DNA from: Apium graveolens
Taxonomy: Eukaryota; Streptophyta; Magnoliopsida; Apiales; Apiaceae
Direction: 5' to 3'
Assembly (NCBI RefSeq): GCF_009905375.1
Contig: NC_133653.1
Location: forward strand, 62,747,956 to 62,811,955
DNA: 64,000 nucleotides
The notes under the pieces are model-generated. The model was not told where the DNA came from, did not search any database, and saw only the letters and a list, made by a program, of their open reading frames with translations. Position 1 is the first letter of the stretch. Every line of letters begins with the position of its first letter. A program made the position numbers and the translations under genes. Below are positions 44,605 through 54,407 of this stretch, piece after piece.

Positions 44605-46285
44605 TCATGCAGCTGGCACAAGCACAAGGCTTGACCCCTACCCTTGATGATAACAAAAAGGGGGAGAATAAAGGGGAAGGGGAAGGAGAGCCATCTACAA
44701 CAGTTCAGATTTCTCAAGTGCTAGTTCCTGTCATCACAACTTCTCCACCAATTCAAGTCAAAGGAAAGCTAGATGGAATTGATCTAATCCAGATAGCAGC
44801 AGCTGAATTGCAAGTCAAAGAGCAAAGGAAGAAGATTGATGAAAAGAGGCAACTAATATTTGGTTCTACAACTTCTCAATCACAATCTGTGAAGCATAGC
44901 ACAAAAGTGGAATCAATTATTATGGAACTCAAGCCAGTAGGGAGGCATAAGGATGGAGAAACTTCTTCCAAAGATCTGCAACCAATGGTTCTCAAGCCCA
45001 ACAACAGATCCAATAAGGACTCTACAAAGAATCCTCTAAAAGAGGTGGATTTTCCTCTTCCAAAAGCAGATGAGGACAAGCTTTTAGGAAGAAGTATTGC
45101 ATATCTCAAAGAGACCATGAATGAGGCTGTAAGGAGAAACATGGCTATTATTTTCAGAGAGGGAAAGAGCATATGTGTGATGCAAGGACATCCCAAATTC
45201 TCAATAGCCAAGAAGGAAGAAACCAAAAGGTTGAAGGAAGAAGCCAAACAGCTAAAGGCTGACAAAAGAGCACAAGCAAAGCTTGAAAAACAGCTAGAGT
45301 CAAGTCAGGCTGAAGATCAGAAAGAAATTGAAGACAAAGGTGAAGATGAAGCTATGGGGGACATGGTTGGTACTGAGATGGAGGAAAGAAGTAAGGAAGA
45401 ATGGCAGAAAGGGAAAAGAAAGAAGGTCAATGCAAAGAGAAAGAAGGTAGATAAGACTGAAGAAACCCAATCAATATCCAAACCACTACCCTCTATTCCT
45501 GAACCCATTGTACCTGACCCCTTCATGAACATTCATGGTGAAACAATCATTCCCAAGGAGGAACCAATTGATTGGGACACCATCAAATTGCCCACTTTCC
45601 TAACCTCTTCTCCACCATCAAAGAAGCAGAAAAGAAGAATCAAATCAACACCCTCTAAAGCCTCAATCAAATTCACACAGAAGCCTAAGTCCAAACCTCA
45701 AAACTCTAAAGATGATTATGTTCACATCTGTGACATAAAAGAATTTTCAGACATTGAACTCTATCTGGATGAGCTGGAGGATGTAAGGGGAATAGCTGCC
45801 TATAGACAGCTACCAGAAAGACTATTGTTCAAATACAAAGGAGCTGGGGAAAGAACATGGCCTCTTCACAGAATTCTGAATGAAGGCTACACTACCTTGA
45901 TTAGAGTCTACTCAGCCATACATAAGGATTCTGGCTTTACCAGAACTGCTAGGACTGAGATTCTCAACAAGATTGCCAACATAAGGAAACTTGGAGGGAG
46001 CCCAATGCTTTGCCTAGAACTTTACTTATTCCAGAGAGAGGTATTACAATTCACAAATCACCTCATTGGTTGATGGAGTTCAGAGACAACAAAGGAGTCA
46101 GAAGATTTTTCAGAATTGAAGATCAGCTAAAGATTGCCAGTAATGAAACTCTCAAGGATATGCAATCTAAGTTAGATATCAATGAAGAAGATGAAGCTGA
46201 ATTCTACAGACAACTTCAACTTCAAATAGAGGAGAATGACAGGAGGCTAGGAATGAAAACCAGGGATCAAAGGAAAAGAAAGTAA
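44605..46285 (+). CDS. SV3 accessory protein, C-terminal part
   Basis: This continues the frame of 32753-33905 after TAT1: LAQAQGLTPTLDDNKKGEN. It holds a helical, charged region (KRLKEEAKQLKADKRAQAKL), a Lys-rich segment (KRKKVNAKRKKVDK) that could be nuclear-targeting or nucleic-acid binding, and a conserved-looking C-terminal domain (FSDIELYLDELEDVRGIAAY, RTWPLHRILNEGYTTLIRVY). A frameshift between 46010 and 46073 separates the last 70 or so residues (SPHWLMEFRDNKGVRRFFRI, EEDEAEFYRQLQLQIEENDR). The DNA CAAAAAGGGGGAGA at 44655-44668 is PPT-like and is shared with SV2. The original protein, without the two frameshifts and TAT1, would be near 1500 residues, several times the usual size of such ORFs. 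Confidence 0.65.
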
Positions 46286-46460
46286 TTTGCTCAGGCTAAA
46301 GGAGCACCCTTGGAAACAATGTATTTCTTCAATTTCATCTCAGCATATACACTTTTGCAGCACTTTTGAATTTCTGCTTTGTTACAGTTTATATATTTGT
46401 TAAGTGTTTTGTTATCATCAAGCTAAACCCAAATTTATGCCTACAGTTCTAGTAGACATA

Positions 46461-46473
46461 AATAGGGGGAGAT
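46461..46473 (+). other. SV3 polypurine tract
   Basis: AATAGGGGGAGAT directly before the 3' LTR; it primes plus-strand DNA synthesis. Confidence 0.85.
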
Positions 46474-47581
46474 TGTTAGGAATATGTGTATTAGTTTGAT
46501 GATAAGTTCAACAAAACACTTAAGCAGAAATCTAGTGTTTGTAGCCTCAACGGATAAGACCATCTTGGCTATCCGTTGAAGGAATAGCCTTACTTAGCAA
46601 CAAGTTTGGTATTGTAGCACATCTCACTTTCTGATTTCAAGCTGTAATTCTTAGATGTTGTTAGGAGATAATCAGTCATGTTGACTGCTAATGGATGTAC
46701 AAATAGGAGGGCTAATTGTAAACATTTCATGCCTTGTAATTTTGTATAAGTGAAGAAGCGTCAACGGATGTTGAAGACCTTCAACGGATAAGAAACTAAG
46801 CTTCAACGGATGTCTCTAATGCTTCAACAGATAATATCCATCAACGGATAAGTGCTTCAACGGATAAAGCTTCAACTGCTAGAGCATCAACGGATAAAGC
46901 CATCAACGGATGAAAGCTTCAACGGATGCACTGCTAGAGCATCAACGGATAAAGCCATCAACGGATGAAAGCTTCAACGGATGCTCAGTCTCATAGCAGT
47001 TGATAGTGACAGTTAACAAAGCTGACAGAGGCACATGGATTGACAGAGATGTGGTAGCCTATTTCAGGAACAACAGAAAAAGCAGCCGTTTTTAGTCTGG
47101 TTCATAATGGAAAGTCAACAGATAATTCCATATTACACTGGATAAAAATGGAACAGAAACAAGTGGAGAACTATTGTCTTATTGTACTTTATCTTTGTCT
47201 TCACTTGTAAACTTGGAGTTATATAAACCAAGTAGAAGCTAGTAATTAGAAGTGAATTTTCCCTGAGCTGTTTAGAAATATCAAGAGAGAAAATCATCTA
47301 GTTTGTACTAGGAAGCAGCTGTGATTTAATGTTGAATCACAGATTTTCTGAAATAACACATCTCTGGTGGAACAACAAATCCACCAGAAAAGTTTTAAGT
47401 TCTTTGTGTTCATTACATTTGTGTTTAAATATATATCTGTCTGCATCAGCTCCAAGCAATTTACACACATTTGATCACTCAAACACTTAGTCTTACAAAT
47501 TGCTCAAAACTTGAAAAAGTTTTGAGATTTACATTCAACCCCCCTTCTGTAAATCTCATTGTTAGTCCACTGGGAATAACA
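46474..47581 (+). repeat. SV3 3' LTR
   Basis: 1108 bp, about 98% identical by eye to 23626-24734, with the same series of TCAACGGATR copies (one copy changed, at 46823-46832, and one that is variant in the 5' LTR intact here). It is followed by AACCC (47582-47586). Confidence 0.95.
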
Positions 47582-48414
47582 AACCCATAATCCAGTAATT
47601 GATTCTTCATCCAAAGAATTTGTGCACAACAGCTTCCTACAGCAATATATTCTGCTTCTACAGTTAATGTGGAAATTGATTTTTGTTTCTTGCTAAACCA
47701 AGAAACCAATCTGCCTCCAAGAAATTGGCAGCTTCCACTAGTGCTTTTCCTGTCTATTTTGCATCCTGCATCTGAGTAACCTATTAGCTTAAAGTCTGAT
47801 TCTCTAGGATACCACAATCCTAGATCAGCTGTACCCTTGAGGTACTTGAAAATTCTTTTCACAGCTATTAGATGAGGTTCTCTTGGATCAGCCTGAAATC
47901 TTGCACAAAGACAGGTAGCATACATGATATCAGGTCTACTTGCAGTTAAATAGAGTAAAGAGCCAATCATACCTCTGTAGTTAGTAATATCTCTTGATGA
48001 ACCAGTATCTTTATCTAACTTGGTTGCAGTGGCCATGGGAGTGGGTGTAGTTGAACAATCTTGCATTCCAAAGTTCTTTAGTAAATTTCTGGTGTACTTG
48101 GATTGATTGATAAAAGTACCTTCTTCATTTTTCTTGACTTGAAGTCCCAGAAAATAACTAAGTTCTCCCATCATACTCATTTGATATCTTGACTGCATTA
48201 GCTTTCCAAACCTTTCACATAGTTTGGCATTTGTAGAACCAAATATGATATCATCAACATATATCTGTACTAAAAGTAAGTCCTTTCCATGGTTGAGGTA
48301 GAACGGTGTTTTATCAATTGTATCTCTGTGAAATCCACTTTCCAGAAGGAATTGAGCTAAAGTCTCATACCATGCTCTTGGAGCTTGCTTAAGGCCATAA
48401 AGTGCTATGTCTAA
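47582..48414 (-). pseudogene. SV2 pol, RT and RNase H part
   Basis: One open minus-strand frame: [20 protein letters not shown], intact [60 protein letters not shown] and STLTVEAEYI, ending at LLDYG where SV3 interrupts RNase H. GYSDAGC lacks the two residues (DY in SV3, [10 protein letters not shown]) normally present, a small in-frame deletion next to a catalytic Asp. The upstream RT is cut at 48414 by the TEK1 LTR; the rest should lie beyond the window. Confidence 0.85.
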
Positions 48415-51140
48415 TGTAACACCCCCAAATCTAGGGTCGGGGATCCGGGTTGTCACGAGTTCCATTTCCCTTAATAACACTTAATCTTAATAAACAATCA
48501 ACTACTGTGTACTGTGACCCCACAATATACACACACACACCACGAGTTATAGTCTCAGAGATGAATACCAAAAATAACACAAGTCGTTTTATTCCACAAT
48601 TATAAGCCATTACACCTCAAAAGGGTTCTGAATAAATTTACATTTATTTGCCATTATTACAATTCATATAGATACGTAAGTCTGGTACATCAGTTGAAAG
48701 CCTAGCCTATTGGTAATTCCTACCTCAGCTACAGCGGCATCAACACCTACAGGAAACTGCAGAACGTTTCTTATCCGCATGCAAATTGGGAGCTTGGTCC
48801 TGTTCATCTTGTCTATCTGTTGTTGTGTGATGAAAGAAGAAAGCAAGGGTGAGCAACAAGCCCACCGAAATAATATGTATAATAATTAACAATATATGAG
48901 CATTCTCATAGTACTCATGAAAGTCTTGGTCAAGAAGAAATGAACCAAGTTGATATCTGAACGCGACCAAGTCGGAAAATATTCAGTATATATACATATA
49001 TACTTTTCACAATCTTTGAAATCCTCTGACATGTATACTATACACAGAGTTCCAGTTTATAACTGTATAAAAATATCGTTGCAAGGTGATCTCATATATC
49101 TAACCTTGTCTCAACGTTTTTCTGAAAATCTTTGTCATGCATAAGATAATCATTTACAAGATATAAGTTGAAAATATGAAGTTACAAGATACTCCAATAT
49201 ACTTATATCTTTTACGAATACTACTTGAACTACCACCGTTCAAGGTATAAATAGTTCATCCCACAAATGAAGTTACAAGAAAAAACATGTACAGAATCAA
49301 TCTTTGAAATATCATCAAAATGAAATTAAGTTACGAGATACTTCATTTGATGAAAACATCATTTTGAAAACTCGACCCTGCCAACACTCAACAATCGCCC
49401 AACCGTAGCCTTTCTATCGAAGTGCTCTGGGTAGTGTTGCAGAAATATCCAATTGGATGATGAACTCATTACGGGAGTTTGCCACGCCAGGAAGACCACT
49501 CACGATGATCAATTGCAGTAGTGCAACCCCACCATTTTCTACATGTAGAGGAGAACCTGTCAGATTTACTTGTCAACCGAACACTAGACTCCTAAGGAAT
49601 GGACCGTCTTAGCGGAACTTCCGGCCATTTGGGCCAATAAACAAGGCTGGGCCGGTGCCACTCGACCACTTACGCCGATCCTAGTTCAGATGAAATCCAT
49701 GACTCTGAAACGTAAAGCTCGTCCCCCTTTCCCCAAGTAGAAACTTGTTGATACGGCTCCACCAAGAAGTCGTAACTAGTTGGAAAGGAAAACTCACCGA
49801 TATTTCCCAGGCGATGCCTGTTAATGGATTAACTAATTCCAAGAATTTTACTTCCCGAGTGTTGGGTAAGTAATCAAAAACTCTTTTATCAACACAACAA
49901 CCTTGTTGCGAATATAAAATACACCACAGAGCCGGATCCCTCAGGTTTTGAGCGAGTATTTAAATCCCCTTCGAAAGGAAGATTTTAAATATAAAAATGA
50001 GTTTTGGGATCCGCCCTAACTTTTAAAAATCATTTTGAAGACTCGAAAACATTTTTAAGAATGTTTGGAGTAATGCTGATTTAATGTATTAAATCAGTCC
50101 CGATATATTAGAAAATATCTGAATATTATTGTTTAAATAATATTCCCATAAAGGATGATCTTTATAAAAATAGTTGAAGTTGAAGTTTTAAAACTCATAA
50201 TTGAAATGAATCATAATAATTAACCAAAGATATACTTATACGAAAGTAAGATCTTTATTTGAATAATCGAAAATAAGTTTGATTATCGAAACACTATTCT
50301 TTAATAGAATAAAGAAGGTTATTTAATAAATAAGCGGAGTCATAAGTGCTCAAATGAATATTCAAAATAATATTCATTAAATAAAATAAAGTTATCGAAT
50401 AAACCTTATTCTATTAATAGTTTTGAAAACTATATATATATATATATTATACTCGGGAACATCGACTCCCGGTTTAGAAAAATGTTCACCTTTGGGTCCC
50501 CTATACCAAGGGTATACGCAACTACTGCTTATCTCTAGCATAGGTATTATGCAACTTATAAGCAATTGAATCAACAATTAGATATCAAGATTACGAAACA
50601 GACATGCATATATACCATATCAGCATGCTCCAATATATCACAAGATTTGCTAATAACATCATGCACTTATCACAAGATAATGCATATACATATATTTACA
50701 TCACAACAACAGTATAACGGGTAGAAAACTTGCCTGAGTATTCCCAGATAGACTTAAGCTTAGAGTGGGTCCGATAACCTATGAACAACAACATAAGTCG
50801 GAATTAAACCCCGGTCGCTTAAGAAACTAGACTTTAACCAATTGAACCCTAATGTTCGCTTATTGTCACTTCTACGCTTAACGAATCACATAAGTCGTTC
50901 GAGTACCCTCGGCTCCACCATTTTTTATAAATTAACCATTAAGAATTTTAAGGAGATTCTTTCGCGAGTTTCCTACCAACTGCCTAACCCACTTTACATA
51001 ATTGTTTCATACTCCAATTAGTCATTTAAGGGCCATAACCAAGGTTTCAAAGTAAGGCCAGGGGTAATGGTTTGTTCACGAAATGCCGTTACTTAAAACG
51101 GTCATTTCTCCTAAACCGTACATCGGATTCAAGCGAACCA
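48415..51140 (-). repeat. TEK1 3' LTR, left segment
   Basis: This is the LTR end distal to pol, 2726 bp, without coding capacity. It holds short CA (48521-48540) and TA (50430-50447) microsatellites. It ends at AACCA (51136-51140), the SV4 target. I see no genes or RNA genes here. Confidence 0.7.
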
Positions 51141-52342
51141 TGAAATTACACCTAGAGGGGGGTGAATAGGTGATTATGGCTAACTAGGATTACTTTTAAA
51201 TTTTACCCAAAAATAGCTTACTGAGATTTTACCAACAGAACTATAATCTGACAATGATAGTAAGCTGATATGACTAAATGCAATGCATAAAATAATGTGC
51301 ATGAAACTAAATAGAACACACAAGAATTTTAGCCAGGTTCGACCCCTAAGCCCCTATGGTCTACGTCCTGGTCCCTTACAACCTTGGTAAGAGAATATAT
51401 TATTGATCAATGAAGGTTACAACTACAAGATACAACAATATATCTCCCTTTATCCCAGCTGCTGATAATGGCTTGCTGAAACCCTGTTTAAGAACCTGCT
51501 CTCTAAGTACTATACTACCCCGTAGTACAAACTCCTCTAGCAAGTACCACTAAACCCTTGTTTCCTTAGCCAACTTATCCAGCAACTAATCAATACAATT
51601 TGAACAATACAAATCAGTGATAAAGTTTACAAATCAAACTATAGACTCTCTCTAAGATAAAACACGTGTATATATTTAGAGCTCGAGAGTATTTTAGAAA
51701 CAATAAAGATCAGGAGTTGTATGTGTTCTTACTTGCAAAGTCGTCAGACATAAAACTGCAAGAAACCACATATATAACCACACATTAACGTTTGAAACAT
51801 TCTCAACAACTTACAACGTCTAGAATCCAATTCTACCATTTAAGATCATTGGGATGGTTCCCAACGTTCATGTGTACGTTAGATAGAAGAGAAAGAAAGA
51901 TGTCCAATGTACAGAAAATATCTCTTCTATTTTGTAGAGGATAAAATGTTTTAATCAGAAGATAGAAGAAAGAGTTTGAAAGAGAAAAAAACTCCTATTC
52001 TTTAGGAAATCAATTTGAATAAGTAAAAAAGTTTTATAAATGAGCTCTCTATATATCATGCACGTTTATTATATTAGAGAAGTCCTTACAACTGATATAT
52101 ATAAAGATCCTATAAAATCTCCAAGAAATTCGACTTCCTTATTGAATCTGGACTGTGCATCTTGGCTTGCTGTTATTCTGACAATCGTGATCATAGCTTG
52201 CTGAAATAGATTACTGTCTTATGATAGCTTGCTGTCATGATACTTAAACAGCACTGATATCAAGCTGTTATATCCTGCAAACATTCTCAAATAACAACAT
52301 GATGGTTTGCTGTGTTGTGATCATCAAAACTAAGGAGTTACA
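51141..52342 (-). repeat. SV4 3' LTR
   Basis: TGAAATTACACC...GGAGTTACA. It contains GCTTGCTG or close relatives at 51214, 51257 (inverted), 51470, 52164, 52194, 52225 and 52304. Confidence 0.95.
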
Positions 52343-52356
52343 ATCTCCCCCTTTTT
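52343..52356 (-). other. SV4 polypurine tract
   Basis: On the minus strand AAAAAGGGGGAGAT is adjacent to the 3' LTR. Further PPT-like stretches occur near 52390 and 52709. Confidence 0.85.
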
Positions 52357-52731
52357 GATGATTACACACATTTAGGAGAATTATAAAAACTCCCCCTAAA
52401 TCTATGCATATCTCAAAAACTTATAACATGTTACTGCAATTAATATAAATGACACATATGCATATCCAAATATCCAATCATAACTAACAACCAGCATAAA
52501 TCATTACATCAAGTCTTAAAAAACCAAAAGTCAATTTAAACCAAATAACAAACCAAGTAGCAAACCACAGATTAAACATAAGCCAACTCATAAGCCAACT
52601 AGTCAACAGAAAGTCTTAACCATAAGTCAATAGAAGATAGTCTTAATAACCAAACAGAAATAAACATAAGCATAAAATAAGAGCATAAAATAAGTCTCCT
52701 AAATTTCTCCCCCTTAAAGCATCAAAAAGAT

Positions 52732-54012
52732 CTAGGTTGAAGGCTGATCAGAAGTGTTGACAACATCATCCTTTGGAGAAAAATAAGCATCTAGCTGATC
52801 TTCATTTTCCATATCTCCAGCAGCATTTACCAAATCATCTAGTCCAGTTTCCAAAACAACATTTGATTGAGAAGCCGAGGGTTTTGCAGCAGACATGAAG
52901 TTAAGCATAATATCTTTCAATCCCTTAATCTCAGTCTTCAGCTGATTCACTTGCTCTGTAGTAGCAGCCACATGTCCAAAAAGCAGAGTATTGTCATCTT
53001 GAATACCCTTAAGCAATTGCATCATCTCAGCAGTTGGAGTAAAGGCTGAGGGCTCAGCTACAACAGGGGTTTCAGTAGGTAGAGTAGGAATGATCCTGAC
53101 CAACTCACCATTTTCAATATGCAGGTTGGACATTGCTATGGTTTTAGCATCCAACACCTCATTGACAGACAACTTATCATCAGACTTAAGATCAATCTTA
53201 AACGAGTCAAAAATCTTGGATAATAACAACCCATAAGGCAAACCTATTTTCTTCTGATTCACAGCAGCTAGCATATTCTTGAGAATCAAATGAGACAAGT
53301 CAAAAGCCCTACCGGCTAAAATCATGGCAACCACAGTAACATCCTGATAACTGAAAGTGGATTTGTTTCCATCTCTAGGACACACATTAGCACGACAAAT
53401 TTTAAACAGAAAATGAGCCATTGGAGTGACTAAAGTAGTGGATGGAGGTTGGGGATTTTCTTCCATATTGCTATCAGACCCTAACAGTAACTTAAATTGA
53501 TCCATTATAGAAAAATCAGGTAACACAACATAACCCTTTCCAGTAAAAACCTCAATCTCAGTTGGATTCTCAAACTTAATTAATGAGCTAAGAAAAGGAG
53601 GGTTCAATCGAATGCGCTTATCACGAACTGTGGACACACAATTACCAAACTTATCCTCATGCAAATTTGCATAAAATTCACGAACTAAATCAGGGTAATA
53701 AACTTTCGGTAATTCAAGCACAAAATTATCCATACCAACAGTCTTAAACAAAGCTAAAGTACCAGATTGTTGAAGAAGCTTACCGACGAATGGAATACCA
53801 GGAAGAATGGGACGAGAATCCAATGCATTCTCAGTGAACCTCTGTTCCAAATCCGTAGAGTCAAATGATAGAGTGATCTTGAGCTTCTTGGAATCAGAAG
53901 TTTGAGACACTTCATCGGCACTTTCATTTCCCAAATCAACCATAGTGTTATCTTGTTTAGAGACAGAACGATTGGCGAGAAGACCTGATTTCCTTGTTGC
54001 TCGAACCATCAA
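52732..54012 (-). CDS. SV4 accessory protein, 426 aa, intact ORF
   Basis: Starts MMVRATRKSGLLANRSVSKQ. It is an uninterrupted frame between pol and the 3' LTR. The middle (LPKVYYPDLVREFYANLHED, FGNCVSTVRDKRIRLNPPFL) resembles the family described as 'putative plant transposon protein' (Transposase_32 as I recall it). The C-terminal third has a helical stretch (HVAATTEQVNQLKTEIKGLK) and an acidic tail. There is no signal peptide or membrane helix. It is much shorter than the accessory ORFs of SV2 and SV3 but sits at the same place. It is the only accessory ORF in the window without a visible lesion. Confidence 0.75.
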   Translation of the reverse strand: MMVRATRKSGLLANRSVSKQDNTMVDLGNESADEVSQTSDSKKLKITLSFDSTDLEQRFTENALDSRPILPGIPFVGKLLQQSGTLALFKTVGMDNFVLELPKVYYPDLVREFYANLHEDKFGNCVSTVRDKRIRLNPPFLSSLIKFENPTEIEVFTGKGYVVLPDFSIMDQFKLLLGSDSNMEENPQPPSTTLVTPMAHFLFKICRANVCPRDGNKSTFSYQDVTVVAMILAGRAFDLSHLILKNMLAAVNQKKIGLPYGLLLSKIFDSFKIDLKSDDKLSVNEVLDAKTIAMSNLHIENGELVRIIPTLPTETPVVAEPSAFTPTAEMMQLLKGIQDDNTLLFGHVAATTEQVNQLKTEIKGLKDIMLNFMSAAKPSASQSNVVLETGLDDLVNAAGDMENEDQLDAYFSPKDDVVNTSDQPST

Positions 54013-54079
54013 ATTGCGATGATGTTGGAGAGAAGACGATAAGTAGAAAAATAACTGAGCGGCGGTGAAATAAGAAGTG

Positions 54080-54088
54080 AAACCCTAA
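54080..54088 (-). promoter_or_regulatory. telo-box-like element upstream of the SV4 accessory ORF
   Basis: TTAGGGTTT on the minus strand lies about 70 nt before the ATG at 54012. Telo-boxes are known plant promoter elements that recruit regulatory proteins. Without a clear TATA box nearby the assignment is tentative. Confidence 0.35.
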
Positions 54089-54407
54089 CCCGTGTTTTTG
54101 ATAGCCTTTTTAGGGGAGAATTTAGGATAAGATTTAAAAACAAATAATAATTATCCTAATTCTAACACTTATCAAAATAACATCTTAAATCTATCTAAAA
54201 CACCACAATTAGCACTTTAATCATTTAACAATTAAATCAACAAATCATGCAAATATTTAAACATAATTAAACAGAGAATGACATATCATAATTAATAAAA
54301 AAAAATAACTTAACAAAAAAAATGTCATTTAAATAAACAATCATAGTAAGCTAATATGAAAAATGATAGTAAGCCAACATTACCAAATTTCCAAAGATAG
54401 CTTGCCA

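Larger units (their letters stand above)
23626..47581 (+). mobile_element. SV3: well-preserved Sirevirus-like Ty1/copia element carrying a nested gypsy
   Basis: Complete structure: 5' LTR 1109 bp, primer-binding site, gag, pol, spacer, long accessory ORF, polypurine tract and 3' LTR 1108 bp, flanked by the perfect 5-bp duplication AACCC. Without TAT1 (10,694 bp) and its duplicated TCTCC, the element is about 13.3 kb, which is long even for a Sirevirus because of the accessory ORF. By eye the LTRs differ at about 19 positions plus one indel, so insertion is recent. Gag and pol are each one open frame, so the enzymes may have been active when it inserted, but TAT1 now cuts the accessory ORF. 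Confidence 0.95.
17215..48414 (-). mobile_element. SV2: decayed Sirevirus-like copia element, split by SV3
   Basis: SV2 sequence occupies 17215-23625 and 47582-48414; between them lies SV3. At 48414 it is cut again by TEK1, and its remaining pol, gag and 5' LTR must lie beyond the right edge. From 3' to 5' one sees the 3' LTR, polypurine tract, degenerate accessory ORF, a 1.4 kb spacer, and the RNase H and RT ends. It is the oldest scaffold of the right half of the window, since SV3, TEK1, TAT1 and SV4 all sit within it. Confidence 0.85.

Noticed and set aside
44607..46073. Independent host gene of 488 codons
   Set aside because: It continues the SV3 accessory ORF in the same frame once TAT1 and one target-duplication copy are taken out, and it is followed by the SV3 polypurine tract and LTR.
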